From the NCBI RefSeq assembly GCF_032921865.1, contig NZ_CP136684.1:221001-285000 (forward strand): 64,000 bases of DNA, read 5' to 3'. Made by a program: the position numbers and the translations under genes. Positions 8,574-17,641 of this stretch are shown here, piece after piece. How positions within the stretch are numbered: position 1 is the stretch's first letter; each line of letters opens with the position of its first letter. The notes under the pieces were generated by a model. It did not search any database. It was not told where the DNA came from and saw only the letters and a program-made list of their open reading frames with translations. The DNA is from Thalassospira lucentensis (lineage in GTDB: Bacteria; Pseudomonadota; Alphaproteobacteria; Rhodospirillales; Thalassospiraceae).

Positions 8574-9656
8574 ATGACGTCCATCATCGCCCTTGATCCC
8601 GGGCGCAACGATATTTATCAGGCGTTCGACCTGATATCCTCCTGGCCGGAATATCGCCAAAGCCCGCTGATCCGCGCCAACGGCCTTGCCCGCGAACTGG
8701 GTCTTGGGACCGTCTGGATCAAGGATGAAAGCAAACGGTTCGGTCTGGGCGGGGTCAAGGCCCTTGGCGCCCCCTATGGCCTGAAACAGCAGCTTTTGAA
8801 ACGCGGCCTGACACCCGGAAGCCCCCAATGCGCGGACTATACCGCCGTTGCCGCAACCGATGGCAATCACGGCCTTGCCGTTGCATGGGCGGCCCGGAAA
8901 TTCGGCTGTCACGCGCGGATTTATGTCGGATCCGAAGTCGATCAGGCCCGCATCACGCGCATCATTGATAACGGCGCTGAAATCGTCCGGATCGACGGCA
9001 CCTATGATGATGCGGTCCTTGCCGCCGAACATGCCGCGCAATCGCCCGATATCCTTCTGATCACCGATACCGACTATGGTCACGAACTCGACGTCACCCG
9101 CGACATCATGGCGGGTTACGCGGTTCTGGGGATCGAATGCGCCCGGCAGCTTCAGGCTGAAAACATCACCCCCGATCATGTTTTCCTGCAATGCGGGGTT
9201 GGCGGCATGGCGGCGGGTTGCGCCATCGGGCTCTGGCATGAAAGCGGCCAGAAACCGAATGTCTGCACGGTCGAGGCAACAAACGCCGCCTGCATTCAGG
9301 CAAGCCTCGCAACCGGCGAACTGACATCGGTTCCGGGCAAACTCCTGACCCGCATGATCGGGCTGTCGTGTGGCAAACCGAGTCTCCCGGCATTTGAAAT
9401 CCTGCGCGAAGTCTCCACCCAAAGCATCGCGATTGACGATGATGTCGCCCTTATCGTTCAGAACGCGCTTTCCGCCGGGATCAATGGCGACGCCCCGCTT
9501 GAAACATGGGATACCGGCATTGCCGGAATTGCCGGGCTTTGGCATGTCGCAAAAAACAACGATCTTCGTGCCCGTTTTGGTCTGAATGCCCAAAGCAACG
9601 TGCTTGTGATCAACAGCGAAGGCCCCATTCCGCTGCCCTACCGCGCAACGATCTGA
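8574..9656 (+). CDS. dpaL: Diaminopropionate ammonia-lyase-like PLP enzyme
   Basis: 360 residues, ATG with a CGGAGAA ribosome binding site. It belongs to the tryptophan synthase beta (fold-type II) PLP family. K62 in the segment KRFGLGGVKALGAPYG is the expected Schiff-base lysine; the RFGL-x-x-x-K-x-LG pattern is characteristic of diaminopropionate ammonia-lyases, which convert 2,3-diaminopropionate to pyruvate and ammonia. AATDGNHG is the asparagine loop, and CGVGGMAAG (about 206-214) the phosphate-binding loop. It lies 125 bases before a peptide exporter pair, so it may act on a diaminopropionate-containing peptide or its precursor. Threonine dehydratase or a biosynthetic eliminase are alternatives. 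Confidence 0.7.
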   Translation: MTSIIALDPGRNDIYQAFDLISSWPEYRQSPLIRANGLARELGLGTVWIKDESKRFGLGGVKALGAPYGLKQQLLKRGLTPGSPQCADYTAVAATDGNHGLAVAWAARKFGCHARIYVGSEVDQARITRIIDNGAEIVRIDGTYDDAVLAAEHAAQSPDILLITDTDYGHELDVTRDIMAGYAVLGIECARQLQAENITPDHVFLQCGVGGMAAGCAIGLWHESGQKPNVCTVEATNAACIQASLATGELTSVPGKLLTRMIGLSCGKPSLPAFEILREVSTQSIAIDDDVALIVQNALSAGINGDAPLETWDTGIAGIAGLWHVAKNNDLRARFGLNAQSNVLVINSEGPIPLPYRATI

Positions 9657-9781
9657 ATTCTTTCGACGCGAAAAAGGCTTTCGGTTATGCCCCCAACTGG
9701 ACAGCGACTGGACAGCCCTGCCGGGCACCGGTACAGTCGCGGACAAACACCCGCGTCGGGTTCTATGGGGACTGCAAACAG

Positions 9782-11431
9782 ATGAAATTGCTCGAACTGT
9801 TGTCTTGGGGAGATAACAGACTGATGGCCCGGCTTGCCTTTGCCGGTGCGCTATCGGGTGCGGGCAGTGCGGTCCTGCTGGGGCTCGTCAATACCGCCGC
9901 CGAAGGCATCGCCGAAAACGGCGTGGACCGGGTTGACTGGCTTCTGGCAGGCGGCTTCATCGCCCTTGCCGTGGTCTATTTCCTGGCCGAAGTTTTCCTG
10001 CTTGCCAATATCTCGACCCAGATCGAACAGGGCATAGACAAGGTGCGTCACAAACTTCTGGGTCAGATTGCGCATGCCGACTTCGCCCAGCTTGAAACCT
10101 TTGGTCAGGCCCGCCTGTTTGACAGCATAACCCAAAGCACACAGGTCATTTCGCAAAACTCGCACATGATCGGCATGTCGTTCCGATCCCTTCTGCTGGT
10201 TGTTGCGGTGATGTGCTATGTTTTCTGGCTCTCCACGCTGGCCTTTTTCCTGATCGTGCTGGTGATCGGGGCCGGGATCGTCATTTACCTGCGCATGGGC
10301 AAAGAGCTCGGCATGTGGTTTGGCAAACTCCATCACGCCGAAAATGCCCTGTTTGGCAAGATCGCCGATCTGTTTTCCGGCATCCGCGAAGTCCGGATGT
10401 GGTCGTCGCGCAGCAGCACCCTTTTCAATGCCTTTTCGGCAAATTCACTGCAAAAGGAACAGATCACCACTGAAACCCACAGCCTCATGTTCCGGCAGAT
10501 GATCATGGGTATGACGGCCTTTTATGTCCTGCTGGCCGTGATCGTCTTTATCGTGCCGGTCTATACCGATAATTTTGGCTCCACGGTTTCCAAGGTCAGC
10601 ACCGCCGTCCTGTTCATGATCGGCCCGATCAGCACGGTGGTGCAGGCAATGGCGGTACTGGGTTCGGCGGAACAGGCTGCTGCGCGTATGGTCACCCTGT
10701 CACAGGATTTGCGCGCGATTGCCGAACCGGTTGAAGAAAACGGCACCACACTGCCCGATACATTTTCAAACATCGCGTTCGAGGATGTCTGCTTTACCTA
10801 TCCCAACCGCGACCCGCGCCACGGCTTCATGCTTGGCCCGATCAGCCTCTCGGTCAAAAAGGGCGAACTGATCTTTATTACCGGCGGCAACGGGGCGGGA
10901 AAATCGACCCTGATCAAGCTTCTGACAGCCCTTTATCGGCCGGTATCCGGAGCCATCCGGTTTGATGATATCCAGCTTGGCGCGCAAACCATCGCCTCCT
11001 TCCGTCACAAGATCGCCACCGTGTTTTCCGATTTCCACCTGTTTTCCGAATTGCACGGATCGGCCGAAATTGATCCCGACGAAGCCACCCACTGGCTGAA
11101 CCTGTTTGAGCTGTCACATGTGACGGGCATTCGCGATGGCAAATTCGTTTCCACCGCCCTGTCGGCCGGGCAACGCAAACGGCTGGGCCTGATCACCGCC
11201 CTGCTCGAACATCGCCCGATCCTTGTTCTCGATGAATGGGCCGCCGATCAGGACCCGTATTTCCGTAAAAAATTCTATTACGAAATCCTGCCACAGATAA
11301 AGGCACGCGGTACGACCATCATCGCCGTCACCCATGACGACCATTATTTCGATGCTGCCGACCGCCGCCTGCATCTCGAAGCTGGCACCCTGCACGAAAT
11401 TGACCGCAACGACCCGCGTGGAAGGATCTGA
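9782..11431 (+). CDS. Cyclic-peptide/siderophore-type ABC exporter, half-transporter 1
   Basis: 549 residues from the ATG at 9782. The reading frame is open upstream, but that part overlaps the preceding gene in another frame and is not protein-like. The membrane domain is at about 1-320 (six helices). The ATPase domain carries Walker A GGNGAGKST at 368-376, the signature LSAGQRKR, and Walker B/D-loop LVLDEWAADQDP. The last motif is typical of the SyrD/PvdE family, which exports NRPS peptides or siderophore precursors to the periplasm. The stop is two bases before the next gene, a paralogue, so the two probably form a heterodimer. No NRPS gene is in the window. Confidence 0.85.
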   Translation: MKLLELLSWGDNRLMARLAFAGALSGAGSAVLLGLVNTAAEGIAENGVDRVDWLLAGGFIALAVVYFLAEVFLLANISTQIEQGIDKVRHKLLGQIAHADFAQLETFGQARLFDSITQSTQVISQNSHMIGMSFRSLLLVVAVMCYVFWLSTLAFFLIVLVIGAGIVIYLRMGKELGMWFGKLHHAENALFGKIADLFSGIREVRMWSSRSSTLFNAFSANSLQKEQITTETHSLMFRQMIMGMTAFYVLLAVIVFIVPVYTDNFGSTVSKVSTAVLFMIGPISTVVQAMAVLGSAEQAAARMVTLSQDLRAIAEPVEENGTTLPDTFSNIAFEDVCFTYPNRDPRHGFMLGPISLSVKKGELIFITGGNGAGKSTLIKLLTALYRPVSGAIRFDDIQLGAQTIASFRHKIATVFSDFHLFSELHGSAEIDPDEATHWLNLFELSHVTGIRDGKFVSTALSAGQRKRLGLITALLEHRPILVLDEWAADQDPYFRKKFYYEILPQIKARGTTIIAVTHDDHYFDAADRRLHLEAGTLHEIDRNDPRGRI

Positions 11432-11433
11432 TC

Positions 11434-13107
11434 ATGCTGCTTATTGATCTTCTGCGATCCCGAACCCGCATCGATCTGCGGCTTGCCGTTGGCCTACTGT
11501 CACTGGCATCGATTGCCACCACCATGGTGCTGATCATCGTCAACCTGGCCGCCGAACAGGCCGAAGACGGCGTTGCCAGCATGCGCTATCTCGGCATGAT
11601 GGGCCTGTCGCTGATCGGCTATATCTGGGCCCAGAAGAAATCCAGCGACATGATCGCCGCCGAGGTCGAACACATCCTCCATCAGCTCCGCCTTGGCATG
11701 TTTGATCGCGTGCGAAAAGCCGCCCCCGATACCCTGTCCAGGGTCGGACAGGGTGCGGTTCAAACCGCGCTGACCCAGGAAATGCAAACCGTATCCGCCG
11801 CCCTGCCCCTGATGCTGAACGGCGTGCAGCAGGTGGTCCTGATCATCTGTGTCGCGGCCTATCTTGCGTGGCTGTCGACCTTTGCCTTTGTGATGATTTC
11901 GGTTCTCGCCATCGTGGTTTCGACCATCCACCTGCAACGCATCCGTAAAATCAACGATGCGACCCGGGATGCGATTGATGATGAAAACCTGCTGTTTGGC
12001 GGGTTGTCCGATCTGCTGCATGGCTTCAAGGAAGTCAAAATGAACAGTCGGCGTCGTGCCGCACTTCTGGGTGCGCTCAATGACCGATCCATTCGGGCAC
12101 GCGATACCAAATCCGTGGTCAAGGCCCAGTGGTCACGCGAATTCGCCCTGATCCAGTTGGCCTTCTACGGCATGATGGCGGCCATGGTGTTCATCGTTCC
12201 GATCTTCACATCGGACTATCATGACGTTGCCGTGCAAACCACGACCGCGGCCCTGTTCATGATCGGCCCGATCGGGGCGGTGGTTGCCGCCGTGCCCAGC
12301 TTTACTGATTCCGATGTGGCGCTCCGCAAGATCAAGGATATCGATGATCAGCTCGAAGACGCCCTTGACGCCCAGCACGCTCAGGAGGCCACGAACGGCA
12401 CATCATCGCCCGAAACCCTTGAAAAATTCCAGGATGCCCTTGGCAATATCGCCGAAATCAGCCTGCGTGACGTTCGTTTCTCCTATCCCGGCACATCGGA
12501 CAGTCCGGGTTTTGCCGTCGGCCCGATCAATGCCACCTTCAAAAAGGGTGAAATCACCTTCATTACCGGTGGCAATGGGGCGGGAAAATCGACGATCATC
12601 GCCGTTCTGACCGGCCTTCGCCCGGCGGCAGGCGGATCAATCATGGTCAATGACTGCCCCGTGCCGACCGACGCCCTGCAGCTTTATCGCGATCATTTCG
12701 CGACCGTGCTTTCAGACTATCACCTGTTTCGCGAACTCTACGGCATTGATGATATCGACCCGAAGCGGGTCGAAACACTGCTCAAACAGATGGAAATCGA
12801 CGACAAGGTCGAACTGGATGATAACGCCTTTTCAACGACCTCGCTGTCACAGGGGCAACGCAAACGCCTTGCCCTGATCGCGGCTCTGCTCGAAGAAAAG
12901 CCGGTTCTTGTCCTTGATGAATGGGCCGCCGATCAGGACCCGCATTTCCGCTCGGTCTTCTATGAAAAAATCCTGCCCTCCTTACGCAAACAGGGCAAGA
13001 TCATCATCTGTGTGACCCATGATGATCGTTGGTTTGATACCGCCGATACGATCTATCATGTCCGCGATGGCGAATTTGTCGACGGACGTCAAACCACCCA
13101 AGCCTGA
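11434..13107 (+). CDS. Cyclic-peptide/siderophore-type ABC exporter, half-transporter 2
   Basis: 557 residues, ATG with GGAAGGAT upstream. Same architecture as its neighbour: six-helix membrane domain, then ATPase with Walker A GGNGAGKST from residue 379, signature LSQGQRKR, and LVLDEWAADQDPHF. Shared motifs and adjacency indicate an old tandem duplication giving a heterodimeric SyrD/PvdE-like exporter. PvdE itself is a single-gene homodimeric protein, so the pair is less usual. The gene converges on the thioesterase gene with only four bases between the stops. Confidence 0.85.
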   Translation: MLLIDLLRSRTRIDLRLAVGLLSLASIATTMVLIIVNLAAEQAEDGVASMRYLGMMGLSLIGYIWAQKKSSDMIAAEVEHILHQLRLGMFDRVRKAAPDTLSRVGQGAVQTALTQEMQTVSAALPLMLNGVQQVVLIICVAAYLAWLSTFAFVMISVLAIVVSTIHLQRIRKINDATRDAIDDENLLFGGLSDLLHGFKEVKMNSRRRAALLGALNDRSIRARDTKSVVKAQWSREFALIQLAFYGMMAAMVFIVPIFTSDYHDVAVQTTTAALFMIGPIGAVVAAVPSFTDSDVALRKIKDIDDQLEDALDAQHAQEATNGTSSPETLEKFQDALGNIAEISLRDVRFSYPGTSDSPGFAVGPINATFKKGEITFITGGNGAGKSTIIAVLTGLRPAAGGSIMVNDCPVPTDALQLYRDHFATVLSDYHLFRELYGIDDIDPKRVETLLKQMEIDDKVELDDNAFSTTSLSQGQRKRLALIAALLEEKPVLVLDEWAADQDPHFRSVFYEKILPSLRKQGKIIICVTHDDRWFDTADTIYHVRDGEFVDGRQTTQA

Positions 13108-13111
13108 TCCA

Positions 13112-13846
13112 TCACGCAATCAGCGCATCCTTGACCACGCGCACGATATCATCCCCGGCATCACGCAGGAAAAAATGCCCGCCGGGCAAAACATGCTTGG
13201 CAAAGTCTCCCGTGGTTGCCGCCCCCCAGTCATCCAGTTCATCCGGCACCGGGTTCGGATCATCCGCCCCGCCAAAGGCGGTAATCGGGCAGGACAGTTT
13301 GGGCAATCCGGTCGAAACCGCGGTTTCCGACAATCTGAAATCCGCCCTAAGGCTGGGCTCAAACAGGGCGCGATATTCCGCATTTTCCAGAATTTCCGCA
13401 GGCGTCCCGCCATAATTGGCAATCCCCCGCCAGAACTCATCCGATGACAGATGATGCAACGGCGCCCGATGCCCGGCCACATTCGGCCCCCGCCTTGCGG
13501 CAACAAACAGATGAAACGGCACAGCCATCCCCGCCTGTTGCAGATGACACGCCAGATGATGGGAAATCAGCGCCCCCATCGAATAACCGAAAAACGCAAA
13601 CGGCTGATCCATAAAGGGCTTTAATCCCGCGGCGACGGCCTCAACCATCGCCGGAAGATCATCAATCACCGGATCACCAAACCGCTGCTCACGCCCCGGC
13701 AGATTGACCGGCACCACATCGATATCATCGGGGAATTGTGTCAGCCATGGCCGATAGGCCAACGCCCCACCCCCGGCAAACGGAAAACAGAACAGCCGCA
13801 ACCGGGCACCAGCGGTTGCATGATCATTGACCCAAACGTTTCGCAC
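13112..13846 (-). CDS. Type II thioesterase (GrsT/TEII family)
   Basis: 244 residues with a GTG start at 13846. Alpha/beta-hydrolase with the nucleophile motif GYSMG (S89), acid D195 in FGGADDP and H224 in PGGHFFL, matching the TEII triad. The N-terminal LFCFPFAGGGALAYRPW is also typical. TEII enzymes remove wrong acyl groups from NRPS/PKS carrier domains, so this implies an assembly line elsewhere in the genome, or recent loss of one. It lies tail to tail with the peptide exporter pair; all three proteins belong to the NRPS accessory set. Confidence 0.85.
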   Translation of the reverse strand: MRNVWVNDHATAGARLRLFCFPFAGGGALAYRPWLTQFPDDIDVVPVNLPGREQRFGDPVIDDLPAMVEAVAAGLKPFMDQPFAFFGYSMGALISHHLACHLQQAGMAVPFHLFVAARRGPNVAGHRAPLHHLSSDEFWRGIANYGGTPAEILENAEYRALFEPSLRADFRLSETAVSTGLPKLSCPITAFGGADDPNPVPDELDDWGAATTGDFAKHVLPGGHFFLRDAGDDIVRVVKDALIA

Positions 13847-14072
13847 AATATTTCCCGATATTCAGCCATCTCAAACACATGTCGGCTTCCCGACCGATGC
13901 AGGTTACGGGGCGAATGAATAATGTGCAACTTCCGACAAATCCGGAATTTCGTCCCGCAACCAATATATTATCCAAGGTTTTTGGATATCCAGGCAGATA
14001 GCCCCCCCAACTATCTGGCTAAAAAATCCAGTCTTTCCGCTAACCACAAAATATCCCAAAATCTTCACCAAT
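13847..14072. other. Intergenic region upstream of the thioesterase gene
   Basis: About 230 bases between the thioesterase GTG and the repeat element at 14073. It must hold the minus-strand thioesterase promoter. I see no convincing gene; the only open frames here are short and lack protein-like character. No clear operator was recognised. Confidence 0.4.
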
Positions 14073-14149
14073 ATAAGAAAGCCGGAACAGCATTTCTGCT
14101 ATTCCGGCTTTCATCATTCAGGAGCCGACGGGAGGTCTCGGCTCCCTCA
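14073..14149 (-). repeat. 77-bp double-hairpin repeat, copy A (probable terminator)
   Basis: Matches 54069-54145 at 75 of 77 positions, the first 64 without mismatch. Read on the minus strand it holds two hairpins. The first is a GGAGCCGA/TCGGCTCC stem. The second is a 14-bp AAGCCGGAATAGCA/TGCTGTTCCGGCTT stem with a GAAA loop and one T-G wobble pair, followed by TTCTTAT. On the plus strand that wobble becomes an A-C mismatch, so the RNA is better formed from the minus strand. It starts in the stop codon of the 822-residue gene and would terminate its transcript. Confidence 0.8.
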
Positions 14150-16615
14150 CTGACTAATCGGCAATTCCGCCCGGTCGCCCTTAAGCGTCCAGTCCATCGG
14201 ATCAAGCGTCCTGCCTTCGGCCGTGATAACGCCGCTCTGATGGAACGACACCGTGCCATATTGCGTATCTTCGATACGATATGTGCCATCGGTATCAACA
14301 TGAACATCAAGCGCATGGCTATCGGCAAATTTCGCCAAATCACGGCTATGGCCCAGCCGGACAACCCAGATGCTATCGCGTCCGGAAAGACGCAATTCAT
14401 GCCCGGCAGAGCCGCCTGTTTGCACAAGCTCCAGCGGACCGGAAGCTGATACAATCAACGCCCCCTCGCCCGAACGTGCCCACGCCCGATATCCATCGAC
14501 ATGCCATTCATCAAACGCCAATGTCGGGAACCATGCATGGGTAAAGTCAGGTTGCGGCGCCACACCTTCAAACCGGACAATCGCAAGATCGCGATATTGT
14601 TGAACGCGCGGAACACTCGCCGACCCGCCCCAGAATGACGGGCGCCCGAAACCGGACTGGACGATCTCACCAGGGTGGTTGATGAATATCTGTGCGCCCG
14701 GTTCGCGACCGATCCGCGCCTGAAGAAGCGTTTCCTGATATCCCCAGTCCCGCCACCGGTAAAGTGCGGCACTTCCCATCGCGGTTTCACTGGTTTTGTA
14801 ATGATACAGTCGGCAAAACGCATTTTCGCCTTGCCAGAAAGTCCATTCCTGCGCGGTATCGCGTTTCTCCCAGCAGGCAATGTCGGCAAGATCAGGCAAT
14901 TCAAGCCCATGATCACGCAACGCCAAAGCCATCTGGGCCAAGCAATTCACATGTGCGCCAAACTGGCCTTTGCCCCACAACAATCTGGCAAGACCGTTCA
15001 GTTCCAATGTGTCGGCAACGCAAAGTGAATGTTCGTAGCTACGGCCCTGCGCCCCGGTAATAACGCCATGATGCGCCGAATTGGCAATCATGGTGATCAG
15101 TCGGATAATGGCCCCAGATGCCCGCTTTCGAATGACTTCGTCGGGTGCAAGCGCAAACAGGGCCGCCAAACCTTTAAGATCAATCGGGAAATAGGTGCCA
15201 GAATTGAATTCCGCCATTTCGGCTGCTTCGAAATGATCGAACCACGCCATCAGGCGCTCATAACCGGCCTGCTTCTGGGCGATGCCATTACGATCTGCGC
15301 GTCGGAAATGTGACTGCGGCAACAGGTTTCCGGCCAGATAGGCAGAAGTATGGAACAACAATGCATGGTTTTCCGAGAAATACCATTGAACATCGTTGCC
15401 CGGCTCATCCATCCAGTAACGGAATTCCAGAATGGCCGCATCGATACGCGCGACCAAAGATACCGTGAGCCGATCCGCAAACACAATGCGTGTCCACAAA
15501 AGCGGAACCAGCGCAAAATCAGCACAGTCATAACACTGCTCGATCCCCGGCAAAGCCGTGTTGATGATTGCCTCGGCACGTGCCAAGGCCTCCTCATTTC
15601 CGACGGCCGCACAGGCAAGTGCGGTTTCGGTATCGGTTTCACCGTTCTTTGCAATCCATGCAAGGCTTTCGGCAATGCGCGCCTCAAGACTTTCCGGTGC
15701 TGGCCCGGTTACAGAACGCCAACTGACCTCCGCGCCAAGCCGCGCTTCGGTTGCAAAATCACCGCACTCGAACGTAAATCCGAAATACCGGTAATCTGCG
15801 GGAAAATCATTCGAAGACGCCAGCCGCACGCGATCGGCACCCGCAGGAATTTCAAAAACCACATCATCATGGTCATGCGACATGAAATGACCGGCAACCC
15901 GGATCCGGCCACTAACCTTGTCCGGAAACGGCACAGGCATGACAAGCCAGATATCATCACTGTCATAGAATTTACGATCAAGATGCATGGCATCAACAGC
16001 CGCCTCGACCGCATATACGCTCTCAGGTTCCGCCGGAAAACAATTCCCCGCATCTGCCTTTGGGCCGTCAATCCAGACAAGCGCAATACGGATAACCGCA
16101 TCACGCTCGCACAGATCTTCAAACTGGACGGTAACCTCATTGTGGCCCTGTTTCAGATTGGCCTCAAACTCGACCTCGTCCATGGCGTTGCGGGTCGCGG
16201 GCGAAAGCCACGCAACCGCCCGCCCGTTCACATACACACGCGCGGCACCACAAATGCCCAATCGCAACCGCGCTGGGCCTGCATCCACGGCATGGATCGC
16301 CGTTCTCGCCCACCCCTGAATATGGGTTGCCCGGAACCAGAACCCCGAAAGATCAAGAAACGGTGATCCACCTGGCAAAATATTTCTTGCCTTCCGCCAG
16401 TCAGGGAACGGTAGTTCGGCAATTTCTTTGCCCCGGCGTTCGGCAATATAGGCTGTCCGGCAGGGATAGGTATGCGGGATGAAATTCTTTTCCTTTGTCA
16501 GGAAAAAGGTTGAATCCATCTCGCCTTCCATCGGCATATCCGCCACATCATATGCCCGTTCTTCAAGCGACGTGACCTGCCAGTAAGGAACGGATGCTCC
16601 GGATTTAAGCAGCAT
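14147..16615 (-). CDS. Large protein of unknown family in uronate locus, possible carbohydrate-active enzyme
   Basis: 822 residues, no signal peptide, so probably cytoplasmic. I do not recognise the family. The N-terminal third looks like beta-sandwich sugar-binding modules: the RLRLGICGAARVYVNGRAV segment resembles the jelly-roll of GH2-type enzymes. The middle (about 310-640) is helical and rich in Trp, His and Asp/Glu pairs (ENHALLFHTSAYLAGNLLP, FNSGTYFPIDLKGLAAL), suggesting an alpha/alpha-toroid as in several lyases and uronyl hydrolases. The C-terminal part returns to beta structure. It starts three bases after the kduI stop, so both are co-translated. A role on unsaturated or modified oligouronides is inference from context. 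Confidence 0.6.
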   Translation of the reverse strand: MLLKSGASVPYWQVTSLEERAYDVADMPMEGEMDSTFFLTKEKNFIPHTYPCRTAYIAERRGKEIAELPFPDWRKARNILPGGSPFLDLSGFWFRATHIQGWARTAIHAVDAGPARLRLGICGAARVYVNGRAVAWLSPATRNAMDEVEFEANLKQGHNEVTVQFEDLCERDAVIRIALVWIDGPKADAGNCFPAEPESVYAVEAAVDAMHLDRKFYDSDDIWLVMPVPFPDKVSGRIRVAGHFMSHDHDDVVFEIPAGADRVRLASSNDFPADYRYFGFTFECGDFATEARLGAEVSWRSVTGPAPESLEARIAESLAWIAKNGETDTETALACAAVGNEEALARAEAIINTALPGIEQCYDCADFALVPLLWTRIVFADRLTVSLVARIDAAILEFRYWMDEPGNDVQWYFSENHALLFHTSAYLAGNLLPQSHFRRADRNGIAQKQAGYERLMAWFDHFEAAEMAEFNSGTYFPIDLKGLAALFALAPDEVIRKRASGAIIRLITMIANSAHHGVITGAQGRSYEHSLCVADTLELNGLARLLWGKGQFGAHVNCLAQMALALRDHGLELPDLADIACWEKRDTAQEWTFWQGENAFCRLYHYKTSETAMGSAALYRWRDWGYQETLLQARIGREPGAQIFINHPGEIVQSGFGRPSFWGGSASVPRVQQYRDLAIVRFEGVAPQPDFTHAWFPTLAFDEWHVDGYRAWARSGEGALIVSASGPLELVQTGGSAGHELRLSGRDSIWVVRLGHSRDLAKFADSHALDVHVDTDGTYRIEDTQYGTVSFHQSGVITAEGRTLDPMDWTLKGDRAELPISQ

Positions 16616-16618
16616 GAC

Positions 16619-17449
16619 TTAACGCAGCTCCTTAATGGCAACCGGCGAAACATCGGTATATTCCTGATTTTCCCCGGTCATGCCCCACACAAAACCATAC
16701 GGCCCGGTACCGGCCCCCATATGAATGGACCAGGCTGGCGACAGGACGACATCGCCATTTGCCACAACCAGATGGCGGGTATTGTCCGGGCGCCCCATGA
16801 AATGCATAACCCGGTCTTCATCCGAAAGATCGAAATAGCAATAGGCCTCCATGCGGCGCTCATGCAGGTGCGGCGGCATGGTGTTCCAGACAGAACCTTT
16901 CGCCGGATCGGTAATCCCCATCAACAACAGACAGGATGGCGCGACCTCTGGATGAATATACATCGCCAGGGAACGGCGATTGCTTTTCTCGGCATCTCCC
17001 ATCTCAAGGATTTTCGATTCCGCACGCGTGATCAGACGCGTCGGCACGGAATGCCCCGCCGGAACAGAATTCATATAAAACCGTGCCGGGCTTTTGGCAT
17101 CATCACTGCCCAGCGAAACGGTTTTAGCACCACGGCCGATATAGAGAACATCGCGGTTTGCAAGCTCATACCGCGTTCCGTCCACCTCGATCCAGCCCGC
17201 ACCGCCAAGGTTTGCAACACCCATTTCACGTGCATCAAAGAACAGGTTCGTCCCGACATCTTTGCCATCACCAAAGCCAAGTGCCTTTTCTCCGGGTACG
17301 GCACCACCGACAATCATCCGATCAAAATGAGTATACGCAAAGCTGATCTGACCCGGCGTAAATAGCCCTTCGACCATAAAATTCTCGCGCAACTGCGAGG
17401 TGTTCATTCCATCGATCTGATCGGGACCGGCACCATAGCGTTGTTCCAT
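16619..17449 (-). CDS. kduI: 5-keto-4-deoxyuronate isomerase
   Basis: 276 residues from the ATG at 17449, chosen because MEQRYGAGPDQIDGM is the usual KduI start and AGGAGA lies upstream. It is a cupin of the KduI family; zinc ligands are expected in MPPHLHERRMEAYCYFDL (H-x-H then E) and a later His. It converts 5-keto-4-deoxyuronate (DKI), the spontaneous product of unsaturated uronic acids, to 2,5-diketo-3-deoxygluconate, which KduD then reduces. Length matches the family. It is divergent from the LacI regulator gene and co-transcribed with the 822-residue gene. Confidence 0.93.
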   Translation of the reverse strand: MEQRYGAGPDQIDGMNTSQLRENFMVEGLFTPGQISFAYTHFDRMIVGGAVPGEKALGFGDGKDVGTNLFFDAREMGVANLGGAGWIEVDGTRYELANRDVLYIGRGAKTVSLGSDDAKSPARFYMNSVPAGHSVPTRLITRAESKILEMGDAEKSNRRSLAMYIHPEVAPSCLLLMGITDPAKGSVWNTMPPHLHERRMEAYCYFDLSDEDRVMHFMGRPDNTRHLVVANGDVVLSPAWSIHMGAGTGPYGFVWGMTGENQEYTDVSPVAIKELR

Positions 17450-17641
17450 AGCCACGGGATATCTCCTAAGGATTTTCCTGCACGTTCCGCCACCGTTTTT
17501 GCCGGTGACACACTTTATAAATTCGCAGAAGCAGGAAGATGGCTTCCCCTTCCGCACAAGAAAAAACATCACACCAAGAAATTTTTCGTGCAATATGTAA
17601 ATAAATTCCACAAACTGACGAGAATCAGGAAAGGGAAAAAC

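Noticed and set aside
8514..9746. 410-codon open frame on the minus strand opposite the diaminopropionate lyase gene
   Set aside because: The plus-strand frame matches a known PLP family with catalytic motifs; the antisense product has no recognisable domain and arises from codon bias.
8514..13846. NRPS biosynthetic gene cluster
   Set aside because: Only accessory proteins (exporters, TEII, a possible precursor enzyme) are present. No adenylation, condensation or carrier domain was seen.
15350..16366. 338-codon plus-strand frame opposite the 822-residue gene
   Set aside because: Basic, Arg-rich product without hydrophobic core; the minus-strand gene is in an operon with kduI.
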